Positions 23,601-33,571 of a stretch of 64,000 nt of DNA are shown in pieces. Positions within the stretch are counted from its first letter, which is position 1; the number at the start of each line of letters is the position of its first letter. This stretch comes from Allolobophora icterica (Eukaryota; Annelida; Clitellata; Crassiclitellata; Lumbricidae). The stretch spans positions 31,196,566-31,260,565 of the forward strand of contig OY744617.1 in NCBI GenBank assembly GCA_963556255.1. Direction: 5' to 3'. The notes under the pieces are model-generated. The model did no database searches. It saw nothing but the letters and a program-made list of their open reading frames with translations, and was not told the origin of the DNA. The position numbers and the translations under genes were made by a program.

Positions 23601-24923
23601 TGCTTAGCATAATATCACTTCTCAACGAACCGAACACTATGTCACCTGCCAATGTCGACGCTTCGGTCGCCTTTCGTCAGTGGAAGGATGGCATCGACAA
23701 TGCATACGAATGCCTTGTCAGGTACACGTGTATTTGTAATGGTTCCAAATATTCAGGGCTGTAGTCGAGGGTATACGCCGGTAATGCCCGGTATACAGCG
23801 TTTACTCACCTCTGGAGAAATTTGAGAGCGTATACACAGGGCTGTAGACGAGGGTATACGCGGGTATACAGCGTATACTTACCTCTGTAGATGAAATTTT
23901 GAGGAAAAAGAGAGGTTTTGACAGGTTTTTAGGGTGCGAATGACTAAAAAAAAGGTCATCAACTTTTTCAGAGACGAAATCGTAAAAGTCTGAAAATTTT
24001 CCGAGAATTTGTGAAAAGTCATACATTTTTCTTAGACGAATTCCTAAAAAAGGTCTTCAAATTTTTTTTACGGTGACACCAGCTACTGCTCATATTTTGA
24101 ATTAATCAATGCTAAACCATTGAGGTTTCTTTTAACACTTGTTCTAAATGGTACATTAGTTTAAATATCTGAAACTGTTATGTTAAAAGTAAATTTGCAG
24201 TAAATCTACTGTACTGCATACATTTAAAGAATCTTTCACACACTGGCTGGTAGTGGATGTCATGTCAATGTACTTAACCTTAGCCAGTATAATGTTTCTG
24301 ATGTGCATTTTGACTGTGATATCATGTCGTTAACACTTCAACGATCAACTGCATTGGTTTCCCAATCACTTTTAGTACACATTCGTCGTTAAAGTGTCAA
24401 TGGCCGCACAAGGGGTCATCCATAAAGGATGTCCGCAAAAATGACCTACTTAATTTTGACCCCTCACTCCCCCTTACCTGCAATTGTCCACATTTGGCAT
24501 TACCCTTTCCGTTTGGGATTGTCGACACTCCCACGCAGCACTAAGGCCTAGATTAGGCTACATGTTGATTTTTTCAAAGCAAAATGTACTACAAGGTGGG
24601 GTTCGTTGATACTACCACATACAGGGAGCTCCAATTGCATCCAGTTAAGCGTTAATTACATCCTACCCAGTCCAGACTGTCTGACTAAAGTTGGTGTTTA
24701 AGGCACATTCTGTACTAAAAGAGATATGTACCAAATTTAGATGCAAATTATCCACATTGGGTACAGCCTTAATTCTTGTCTGCAGAGGTCATTTCTGGAT
24801 GACCCAAATATGAATAATTAAGCTAATTTTGTTCTTTTAGTTGTGTTTTAACGTACACCAATTCTTCTGTAATTCAAATGATTAATTTTTGTATACTAAT
24901 ATTCGCTATAGAAATATCCGTAA

Positions 24924-24955
<32 letters not shown>

Positions 24956-25174
24956 GTACTTCAATTCTTCGCTGATCACAGGCAGCAAGTGTTGGATACG
25001 CAGGCAGAGGCCGAGAAAGATGGAGTGACAGTTCCAACAACAGTCACGGAATACTGCGTGTCTCACGGCCTGGAAGCTTCGCAAAGTTCTGACGACGTCG
25101 AATACGAGTGCTTCGACCCGGACTATGACTACTGCGACCATGATGAAGACGAAATAGATATTGAGAACGAATAA
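20695..25174 (+). CDS. UBE2R: UBE2R/CDC34-type ubiquitin-conjugating enzyme E2
   Basis: CDC34/UBE2R is the E2 that builds Lys48 chains with cullin-RING (SCF) ligases. Exons: 20695-20877, 21520-21606, 22260-22357, 23593-23721 and 24982-25174 (229 residues). The UBC fold is complete: [72 protein letters not shown] with the catalytic Cys at about residue 95, then the CDC34-specific acidic loop [17 protein letters not shown], and [20 protein letters not shown]. The C-terminal extension ends in an acidic Asp/Glu/Tyr tail, as in CDC34, where it binds the cullin basic canyon. Length fits human UBE2R1/2 (236-238). The start chosen gives [10 protein letters not shown]; an in-frame ATG at 20632 would add 21 residues. 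One ancestral gene probably corresponds to both vertebrate paralogues. Confidence 0.95.
20890..21030 (+). mobile_element. LINE 3'-end remnant in UBE2R intron 1
   Basis: The frame just inside the intron reads [14 protein letters not shown], the familiar 'R.S…A..WN.L' end of CR1/L2-like ORF2. It begins within about 15 bases of the 5' splice site. Confidence 0.5.
21145..21282. mobile_element. Small inverted-repeat element in UBE2R intron 1
   Basis: The ends are tgagaattgtcgga and the complement tcctacaattctca. The interior includes ggggggtttaacccccc. No clear target duplication is visible, so the superfamily is unassigned. Confidence 0.5.
21886..22140 (+). repeat. tRNA-derived SINE (family A)
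   Basis: It has the family's 'caagtggttatcgtgg…gactgtcaa' head, a B-box-like gggaattcaaatcccc, the 'gaggactggccaccctgcc' body and the 'gcttaagagact' end. A further tail ending 'ggcgctatataaatg' follows at about 22175-22200. It is in UBE2R intron 2. Confidence 0.75.
22468..22612 (+). repeat. tRNA-derived SINE (family A), internally deleted
   Basis: The head (ggagtgtagtgtttaacatg) and the end (ataagggactgg then ctt-rich) are present, but the middle of the 300-bp unit is missing. It is in UBE2R intron 3. Confidence 0.65.
23757..24070. repeat. Repeat with 'cagggctgtagtcgagggtatac' start and 'aaaggtcatcaac' motifs
   Basis: The start is shared with the element at 51144-51693, and the later 'ctaaaaaaaaggtcatcaact' type motif with the tandem array at 36751-37390. 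A second start-like motif occurs at 23841. It is in UBE2R intron 4. Confidence 0.55.
24330..24400 (+). mobile_element. Copy of the TTAA-ended short element
   Basis: It has the same order of motifs as 18658-18729 and ends taaagtgtcaa, with one substitution in the right TTAA-like end. Confidence 0.6.
24413..24808. mobile_element. Inverted-repeat element 'ggggtcatccataaaggatg'
   Basis: The left end is ggggtcatccataaa and the right end reads tttctggatgaccc, roughly complementary. No clean target duplication is visible. A related left half is at about 4336-4440. Confidence 0.5.
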
Positions 25175-26628
25175 ATATGCTCAAGAATGCAGAAGTCTGT
25201 GCCACGACAAATAGGTTTTTAGGAGAGGATTTTTTCTGAAGACGAGGTCTGATGTTCAGATAAATTTAAAAGTGGTTCATGACTTTGAATTTGTTCACAC
25301 GTTCTGTTTTGAACACTGTCGTATTTTGTATATTCTCTTCTACAACGACGCGTTTTATATTATGCAATATGTTCATTTTATCCCAGGTTGTGTTGGCAGT
25401 TGTGAAGATTGTTTTCGCCCCACGAAATAGAATGAATTTTGGTTTAGAACTGGAATTACTATATATGCATTGTCTTCCTTTAAGGAATTTAACTGTATGT
25501 TTGTAAAGAATGTGGTTGTGTATAACAGACAATAACAAATGCTAGGACTGTACTGTATATATATGTTGAAAACATTTGAAAAAGTACATTAAAAGCAGTC
25601 ATAAAACGTTTTTAGTTTTTAAGTGAAAATCAGTTAATGTATATAAATTCTTACCAAATAAATAAATATATATATATATATATATATAATATCTAAACTG
25701 AAGATTTATATAGTGCCATTATAAACTTGACTCGGACCCCCTTTTGACTATTCTTTGGAAACCCCCCTCTGATGACGCAGTGCTCGTGAATAAGCTGGTG
25801 CCCTAGCTGCGCTTGGCTTTTTAGTGTCGCTTTAGAAGTTTGAAGATTATGATTATTTTTATCATAATGTCTGAGATATCAGTCGGTGGTTGCTTATAGT
25901 GAAATCACAAGGAGAATTCATAATCCATTGGTTGAAATCAACTTTCGGAATATAGGTTGTTTGATGTTCTCAAACCACTGCAGTTTCAGAGCAGTTTACT
26001 GTAGAACGTATAATATGTTTGCCTCATTGTGATTCACTTTTCGTACAATCCTGTAACATTTAATTATGATAAAATCCTTACATAATTATAGGCTTTAAAT
26101 CCACGTATCATGTTTGGTACAGTGTTAAGAAACAGTTATATTTGGGGTTATTCTTTAACAATCATATGTAATGTAATGTAATGTAAAGCTCCGAAATTTC
26201 TCGTGGTTAGGTAATAAGTCCTGTTATTCTCTTCTCTTCTGTATTATTACTCTTCTCTGAAGGCTTCTCTTACATGTTGACCAATGTTACCAAAAAACCG
26301 TAAAGCAATAAAAATCCTAGGATTTTCTTGCGTGATCATCTCTGTGTATTGATGCTGCGGTAAACAGTTATAACGCCTGTCAACAGAAGTTGTAGTGGCG
26401 AAAGTCTTTGCTATTTGTGACGTCGCCAAAGTCACTTTCCCACAACATTCCTTGCAGCCTGAACATAAGAACATTATTCTTCATTCTTTGGCCATAAACT
26501 GGCAAGGGTCAATCTCGAAATGCTTATCGCGATATCAGCGCATCTCAGGACATTCAAGGAAAGTCAAAATTCCTATGTCGGTGCGCGTTCTTCCTCCCTC
26601 CCTCCGTTCCTCCCTCTGCAGGTGGTCG
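25175..26628. other. Intergenic region between UBE2R and ZMYND12
   Basis: The UBE2R 3'UTR probably extends to AATAAA motifs at about 25657-25666. A dispersed repeat (25725-25855) carries the 'gaataagctggtgccct' motif. No coding exon is recognised. Confidence 0.6.
25725..25855 (+). repeat. Dispersed repeat 'aagctggtgccct…agaagtttg' (family E)
   Basis: It shares 'gtgctcgtgaataagctgg' and a 3' end 'tttagaagtttg…gattatgatta' with copies at 30390-30545 (+), 36190-36335 (+), 32048-32365 (-) and 51000-51140 (-). Confidence 0.7.
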
Positions 26629-26645
26629 GTTGTAGTCATGGTAAC
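26629..26645 (+). promoter_or_regulatory. Weak X-box-like half site upstream of ZMYND12
   Basis: The sequence contains a perfect ATGGTAAC half of an RFX X-box preceded by GTTG at abnormal spacing, 45 bases upstream of the start codon. RFX factors drive ciliary genes, which would suit ZMYND12, but the second half-site is imperfect. Confidence 0.25.
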
Positions 26646-26689
26646 GTTAAACACGAGTCTTCCAATGTTAGATCGCTAAAACACAGAAA

Positions 26690-29600
26690 ATGTCTGTGTT
26701 ACGCGTCGACCCACTGGCGAACCCCAAGGGAGTGAAAAAGGAGTGCGAACTATGTCGTAAACCGGCTCTCGTTCAGTGCGCGCACTGCAGAGTAACTTAT
26801 TATTGGTATGTTGCAGCTCTAAGTTTTAGTGTTAGTTTACAAGTTTACATTATGCTGTGTTACCGAGCGTAAATTCAGACTCAGTTTCAGAGCATCCTTT
26901 CCTATTTCAGATGATTTTGAAAATGTTTTGTTGAAGCCTTCAGACGAATGCATTAAAATTTAGAATAGGAAACGAATTTAATTTAGAAATGTTACAGACA
27001 AGAAATGATGATTCGATAATAAAATTGAAGGAGGTTATTAAACCACCTACATTATACTGATTTGACTTTTATTATGATTTATGGCAAGAAGCATCTGCAC
27101 TAGATCATATGCCAATTTATGAAATCTCTGAGAAATTATAGTTTATAATGAAGAATTACAGGTTTAGGAATGGCAAAATTTGCCAACTTTTATCATGATA
27201 GGTTTTTTAAAATTGCAAATATAGGTTACAAATATTTCGTAATTACCACTTCCAACAGCGGTTGTTGCATAAATAATGCAATATTACAAGTGAAATTTAC
27301 AGCGGTGACAATCATCAGCAAGTTGATTGGGTTGGCATTCACGAGAAAATATGCCAGCTGTTGATTCCGCTACGAACAACGCTGCCATTTCTCTGCTCCG
27401 AAGAAGAGAGAAATCACAGGAAGAACCAGCTTATTTTGAGACAGGTAGCACCCAATGTAGTTATGTTTGTGTCAGGGCTTTTGTTTAAGAACCTTCCAAA
27501 GGTGAAGTAGGTGCTGGGGTGTAGGTGCTAAGGCATTGCTGGAGTGTAGGTGCTAAGAACTCATTAGCTAGGGTTTGGTGCTAAGGAGTTGCTAGGGTGT
27601 AGGGGCTTTGTTTAAGAACCTTCCAATAGTGCCGTAGGTCCTAGGGTGTAGGTGCTAAGGAGTTGCCAGGGTGTAGTTTTTAGGGTGTAGGGACTTTGTT
27701 ACTTCTGTGCAGTAAGTGCTAAGGTGTAGGTGCTAAGGAGTTGCTAGGGTGTTGATGCTAAAGAGTTGCTAGGGTGTAGGGGCTTTTGTAAATTCTGTCC
27801 AGTGGGTTTCATTTTGATAAGGAGTTTTACTTAGAAAACTGGCCATGAATTGTAGATTCTGATACCAGTGCTATAGAAGTTTAGTTCTAAAGTGCGTTTT
27901 GTGGTAATTGTAATTGTAAATAGTAACTTCTGTTATGCCAGTGTCTAATGCTCAAGGCATCAACCGATGGCACACCAAAACCAAGCCATCATCAGGTCAA
28001 TATCCAGAAGAGCAGTCCATGTAGGATGTATTTTGTGCTCGGGTCAATGCAAAAGAACCACGTAACAGATGATCAATAGAGTTTCTCATTTACTGGGCAC
28101 ATTTTTGCTTGTACAAAGCATTGTTGGTTATTTGGCTTTAGACACATCTGGTGGACATAGCAAGAAAGACAGGCCAGAAGCTGTTGTTCGAGGGGAGGCA
28201 CGCTGAATCGATTCCCGCTGCTATGCAGTGTCTTCGATATACCATCGAACTCTATGGCTTGTCTAGCGTCGAACTCGTTCCCTCGTATCTGATTCTTGGC
28301 GAATCAAGCATAGGCAAGTGTGTGGTTTATACTTAACAATGTAATTCATGTCTTCCGCACTAAAATATGTATGGAAAACTAATTCCTCTTGTCGTTAAAG
28401 GGTTAAGAAATGCCTCAAAGCTCACTATTTCTCATTGGCTTTCAAGAATTTGTATATCTAACAGCTCTTCACCTGGCAACTGACTAACCATGCCTCCTAT
28501 TCGCATTTCTGTGACCTTGTGTGCATTAAAAAATGTTTAATAATAATATAATAATAGTTTTCTTTTGTCTCCTGACAATTTTTTGTGATGCTTGATGGAT
28601 CATGTTTACCTCGGCCAAAAAAACAATAATAATAAACTTAGTACCATAGATACTGCTGTTACCTTAAATAATTTGTTGTGTTTGTAGGTTTAGGAAAGTT
28701 AGCTCAGGCTGAGGATTACCTTTCCCAGGCGCAGTGGACGGTAATGAAGAACGAAGACTGTCCGAACACCATCCGGTACAGACTATGTCGTAACCTTGGA
28801 TTACTCTACGTTGCCAAGGGAGATTACGAACGTGCTCTTATGGAACTGGCTGATGATGTGAGGCTCATTAATCACTCTCACTTCCTTTGCTCAGTGCCAC
28901 TAATTAGGTATTGCATGAATAATTTGTGTTGTAATTAGCAACCTCTGTAGCGCCAGGGTCCAGCACACAAGGCATCAACTGCTGGTGCTCCAACACCAAG
29001 CCGTGGTTGTTAATGAACGACATAAATGACTAAGCAGAATGGATAGAATAACACTGTTATTTTAGATGGAAGGTGCGGTGCTACTGTGCAGCACCGGGCA
29101 CTTTCAGTGATCAGCCCAATGACATGGAAAAGGCTTCCCCTGGAGATCCGTGTCATCCCTAGGGTATCCTCCTTTCTGTTCTATCAGCATCTCAAAACAG
29201 CTCTTTTCCACCTGGCATGGACCAGGAGCGCCTCTGAGCAGAGATCTTGAAGGGGCGCTATATAAATTCCGATTGATTGATATAATTTAATCTCTTATCA
29301 ATGGCTGAAAGCTGTTCTAATTTTCCAGAGCTGGCCTGAGGTTGCTTCTGATCAGATGGCTTGAAGAGTTTGATTTAACATACCAACTTTTGTAATTTAA
29401 AGTCCCTTTAATAAGTGGTCCATAAAGCTAGCCTCAAGAAGATGGCATGGGTATGACCTGTTAGCGACTTCACTTTCTTAGCCCTGGCATATGAGACCAG
29501 TGTGCCAAGTAGTTCACAACGGGGCACAATGAAGCATTGATTTGAACCAACTTGTTACCCTTGCAACGATTTCAACTCCCAACCTCTTGGTTGACAGTTC

Positions 29601-32600
29601 AGCATGGTAACCACTAGACTCTCATGCACCCTGCTCAGTAATCTTCCTTTGGTTGATGGTTTGTGCATCAGACACTGATGCGATAGTCACATTAATTTTC
29701 TTCAAGAGTGAGTTAATATGGGGAAATTTTTATTACAGTGAAGTACAAGCATTATGAAGAACTTTTATAAGTTTCCGTTGACTGCAAATAAATATTTAAA
29801 TATAAAAAAGTTTGGGTTGTGAAACTAGATCTACTATGCTTCGGAGGAGTATGATCCACATCACATCCACACTTCCAGTGGTTATTTCCACATGGCCAAC
29901 ATATTTTTCCGCCAAGGAAAGATGGAAACAGCAAATTCTCTCTACGAGCTTGTAAGTACCGGTACCTTGATCGTGAGCGCATCATATAAAGTACCAATTT
30001 TCAATGCACCCAGAAATCCGCCACTACCCATAGTGCAAACAGTGCCAATCCCAACTTCCCAAGTCTGTGAAAAGGAAGAGGGTGACACTAACGACTCTGG
30101 AAGCCAGAAGATGTTGTTAAACACTGAAAACTACTAGTGCACCTTAAGGCACAAGCATCTTCTAAAGATGCTTGTATAATTTATAAATTATTAGCATAAA
30201 TTGGTGATTTTTGCAATTACATACCTGTTTATGCCATTTTATTAAATTAAATTATACACTATACATTTGGTCATTTGCACAGTTTGTTAATTTAGTTTAA
30301 ATTATTTAAATTAGGGTAAATTATGCATTTGGAACAGATCATAAGTTGAGATTGACCTTATAGCAGCTCCTCTGCATCCTCTCTCTGGTCTCTCTGACGA
30401 CCAGACTCAAATGTTCCCTTACATCTATGGACAACCCTTCTGACAGGACGCAGCGCTCGTGAATAAGCTGGTGCCCTGTGTTTAGTTTAAGAGTAGCGCT
30501 TTTGAAATTTGGAGTTTACGATTACGATTGGACAGAGAAAAGGAAACAGGCGAGATACAAGAAGTGTAAAAACTGAGTGATAGGCAAGAATTACAAGGAT
30601 TGTGTTGAAAAACGTAAAGTAAGGCTCCTCATCACATGGTGACCTGGTAGTTCCCTTGGCCCTCACGGGTACAACGGAGCGCTGGGCATTCTCCATCATC
30701 GACATGGAATGGGCTCCCCTTGGAGATGCGTCTCCTTCCTAGGGTTCCCTGTTCACAGTTTCACATACTGCTTAAGACTGTTCTGTTTAGCCAGGCGTGA
30801 GCCGGGAGCACCTCTGAGTAGAGATCCTGAAGTGGCGCTATATAAATCTTCATTGATTGATTGATTGATTGATTGATGCAGACTGAAATTTCTTATAGGT
30901 GACGGATATCTGGCACAAATACTTGACCCAGCTGGTCCAGTCCGTTTTTGAAGGTCCAAAGATCTCTCCACTGTTTGAAACGACAGCTGAGAAACGAGAA
31001 GAGACGGAGGATGAATTTGGTGAGCCTCTGAAATTGTTGTTCACAGTCGATCATTTTCAGTTTACATGGCTGACCTCATGGTTTCTGTGTAAAAGTCAAT
31101 TAAGTTGACATGATTATCAGTTAAATGCACTTGAAAGGAAAGTACATTTGTAAATACTATGAGATTTACAGGAAGTGTTTTGGTGCTGCTCTTGCTAATA
31201 GCAAACATATTGGGATATATGGAAGTTTCACTTCCTCTTTCAGCCGACGAGGTTTTGTCTCTTATCAAATACAAGCTCTGCAGTGTTCTACGAGGTTTCT
31301 GTTTAGGCTGAGAGGCTGTCTCTTATCAAATACATCAAATACAAGTCCCACAGTCTTCTATGAGGTTTGTTACGAATGCACCATCTCTGGAGACATTCAG
31401 TCACAGCTCAAAACCAGACCTACCTTTTTAAACTATCATATGACTGTCGTTGATTTTTGAACTCGTGTACAGCAGTGGTTCTTAACCTTTTTTGACACAC
31501 GACACACCTAAACTTGCAACCAAATTTGGCGACACACCATGCTATCGTCGTGTGTGAATAATGTTAAAAGTGTTAAAGTTAACCTAGTTATATACCTAAA
31601 AATTTAAAATTTTAATTAAAAATTTTTAATTTGCAATGAATGAAAACGTTCATGTTGAGTCCTTTGTGGTTTCTACTTTAACTTAGTAACATTTAGTGGG
31701 ATTTTTGCTCCTAGATTTTTCTCTAACCAGTTTGTTTCGTTTTTTATTCTTTATGTTGATCATCTGAGAAAAACCTTGCTCATACAAGTAGGAACTATGA
31801 AATGAAACCTACTCTTTGATTGCTTTGCTCGCCAGTGTTTTATAATGTTCTTCTTTGTACGTCTTAGCCCAGAACTGAGTTCTTGAGGATTGCTTCTGCA
31901 TATCCATCAGTCTAGATTTCTTATTTTTCATGTTTTTCATGCTTGGTTTACTATTATGAAACTAGCAGTGGCAGCATCATTTTCGCATTCACTAATTTTG
32001 GTGCTAGAATTCGTCTCATTGCTACCAAAATCTAATTTCGCATCATCAGTAATCGTAATCTCCAAACTTCTAAAGCGCAACTCGAAGGCCAAGCGCAGGG
32101 CAACAGCCTATCACGGGCGCTACGTCAAATCAGAGAGGGGTTCCAGAGACTAGTCCAGTAGCCCAAGTTCGGTTTCCAGAAGGTCAGATCAAATCAGAGG
32201 GGGTTCTTAAGAGAGTAGTCCAAAGGAGGTCCGAGTCAGGTTTAGAGGAAGCCAAATCAAATCAGAGGGGTTTTCCAGAGAGTAGTCCAAAAGAGGTCCG
32301 AGTCCGGTTTAGAGGAGGTCAAATCAAATCAGATTGGTTTTCCAGAGACTAGTCCAAAAGAGGTTAGTTGTAGATTCGCAAAATTTTCGTTTTATTCTGA
32401 GAAATGTAGGGCTGTCCATTTCGAATCTTACAGTAATGGTAAAAGTTAACATCCGCGCGGCCTATACTGTATAAGGTAAACATCATGGCCATTCCAGATT
32501 GTGATATACTAGAATAGATAAATAGAGTGCTACGAATTCTCACGTCCTACGCCTACGTCCGATAAACTTTAAGTAAGTGTAATGCAAGAATGACGGACGT

Positions 32601-33571
32601 AGGCTGTGAGAATTTGCGACACACCAATTTTACGCGACACACCAACGACAACCCATGTTTACGCGACACACTCCCGGTCGATTCGCGACACACCGGTTAA
32701 GAACCACTGGTGTACAGCACTCTTTCCTTTGGCCTCAGTTAAACTACGACACTTTACAAATCGTCTTATTATTGTTGTTGTTGTTGTTGTTTTAGATGAA
32801 GCTCTGCAGGCTGAAGCCAGTCAGGTGTTGAATGCCATATTTGATATAACGGAAAATCAGCGGGATGAGAAGCAGGAAAGACTTGCCAAAATTGGACATG
32901 CGCTGGCAATGCTGTATTATCTCCTGCATGACATCGACAAGGTAATTCACAAATTATAAAACGCGTTCTGTTCTATGCATTCTCAAAAAGCATTGTAATG
33001 CAGTTGGATTCTTATAGCTGATCTGAATTACTCTCCCTCACCCTCTGATCTTCCCACCGACATTGTACAGTCGGTGTACTCATTATAGCTGAGTTAGGGG
33101 TTGCAGGTAAAGCAGAGATCTCAAACCAAATTTTTCCCCTGATGGGAATTCGAACCCCCGACGTCTCAATTGACAGTCAGCACACTAGCCACTAGACTAT
33201 TGCAGACCCCCAGAGAAATGAAGGTTAATTTAATCAGGGTAGCCTGGTGTTCCACAAATGGTCACCAATACACGGCAAGGTCTTAATTTAAATTTACGTA
33301 ACCCCAGAGGCAGTTGTTTAGATTTTAATCATTATTATTTTTGACCATTATGTTAGAGGTTATATAATATAACCAGTAAACAAAGATGAACACAGTTAAC
33401 AATTAAAAGTTTAAAACCTGTTAAGTTTATGAATCACCGATGTGTTTTCAGGCCAAAGAATATGGGAGAAGAGCCGTGGGAGCAAGTGCCAGCATACACG
33501 ATGAGGCATTTTCCCGAGCGATCGTAGAGTTCCTTAAGGTCTGCGAAAATGTCAAAGTCAGCATCGAGTAA
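26690..33571 (+). CDS. ZMYND12: ZMYND12, MYND zinc finger and TPR-like ciliary protein
   Basis: In mammals ZMYND12 is a sperm-axoneme protein working with TTC29. Eight exons: 26690-26805, 27303-27444, 28142-28313, 28688-28857, 29829-29951, 30899-31019, 32796-32941 and 33452-33571, all in frame, giving 369 residues (human is about 365). The N-terminal MYND finger spans residues 17-55: CELC, CAHC, YYC, HQ, DW and HEKIC supply the zinc ligands. Helical TPR-like repeats follow, with family signatures ALxxLRY-type YGLSSVELVPSYLILGE, LSQAQWTVMKNEDC, NLGLLYVAKGDYERA, SSGYFHMANIFF and MLYYLLHDIDKAKEYGRRA. Intron 3 begins GC (ATAG|gcaagt). Intron 2 holds a minisatellite, and intron 6 is occupied largely by a 1.24-kb hAT element. 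The start ATG fits the MSVLRVDPLANPKG opening of the family. Confidence 0.95.
27478..27795. repeat. Degenerate minisatellite in ZMYND12 intron 2
   Basis: Variants of 'gtaggtgctaaggagttgc' and 'tagggtgtaggggctttgtt' alternate for about 320 bases. Confidence 0.8.
27895..28075 (+). repeat. Dispersed repeat 'gtgtctaatgc…catcaacc' (family F)
   Basis: It contains 'ggcatcaaccgatggcacac', 'aagccatcatcaggtcaa' and 'ccagaag'. Related pieces are at 16460-16560 (opposite strand), 28935-29005 and 63185-63250 plus 63541-63600, where the last copy is split by a family A SINE. Confidence 0.65.
28314..28319 (+). promoter_or_regulatory. ZMYND12: GC-type 5' splice site (ZMYND12 intron 3)
   Basis: The exon ends ATAG and the intron begins gcaagt. 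Exon 4 starts with two bases completing a Gly codon, so the exon must end in phase 1, which only this GC allows; the nearby gtgtgg at 28318 would shift the frame. AG|gcaagt is the optimal GC-donor context. Confidence 0.88.
29060..29285 (+). mobile_element. CR1-like LINE 3' end carrying the SINE-type tail
   Basis: The translation includes a W..LPLEIRVIPRVSSFL-type end and an LKTALFHLAW-type helix, and is followed by gcgcctctgagcagagat and ggggcgctatataaatt with a (gatt) tail. The last 60 bases equal the tails of the SINE copies. It is in ZMYND12 intron 4. Confidence 0.7.
29450..29640 (-). repeat. tRNA-derived SINE (family A), minus orientation
   Basis: The minus strand reads a head with 'gtctagtggttaccatgctg' and 'gaggttgggagttgaaatc', ending in 'aagaaagtgaagtcgc'. 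It is in ZMYND12 intron 4. Confidence 0.65.
30390..30545 (+). repeat. Dispersed repeat family E
   Basis: It contains 'ggacgcagcgctcgtgaata', 'agctggtgccctgtgtttag' and 'tttggagtttacgattacg', as in 25725-25855. It is in ZMYND12 intron 5. Confidence 0.65.
30640..30876 (+). mobile_element. CR1-like LINE 3' end with SINE-type tail, second copy
   Basis: It has the same arrangement as 29060-29285: 'atggaatgggctccccttgg', then 'ttaagactgttctgtttagc', then 'gagcacctctgagtagagat' and 'tggcgctatataaatc' with a gattgatt tail. It ends about 20 bases before ZMYND12 exon 6. Confidence 0.7.
31473..32709. mobile_element. hAT-like element, 1,237 bp, with perfect 8-bp TSD
   Basis: It begins CAGTGGTTCTTAACC and ends GGTTAAGAACCACTG, perfect 15-bp inverted repeats. 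The flanks are gtgtacag at 31465-31472 and again at 32710-32717. Several gacacacc subterminal motifs lie inside both ends, as expected for hAT transposase binding. No transposase frame remains. A family E repeat (about 32048-32365) is nested inside. It sits in ZMYND12 intron 6. Confidence 0.93.
33010..33215 (-). repeat. tRNA-derived SINE (family A), minus orientation
   Basis: The plus strand shows 'gggaattcgaacccccgacg' followed by 'attgacagtcagcacactag', the complement of the tRNA-like head. It is in ZMYND12 intron 7. Confidence 0.75.
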
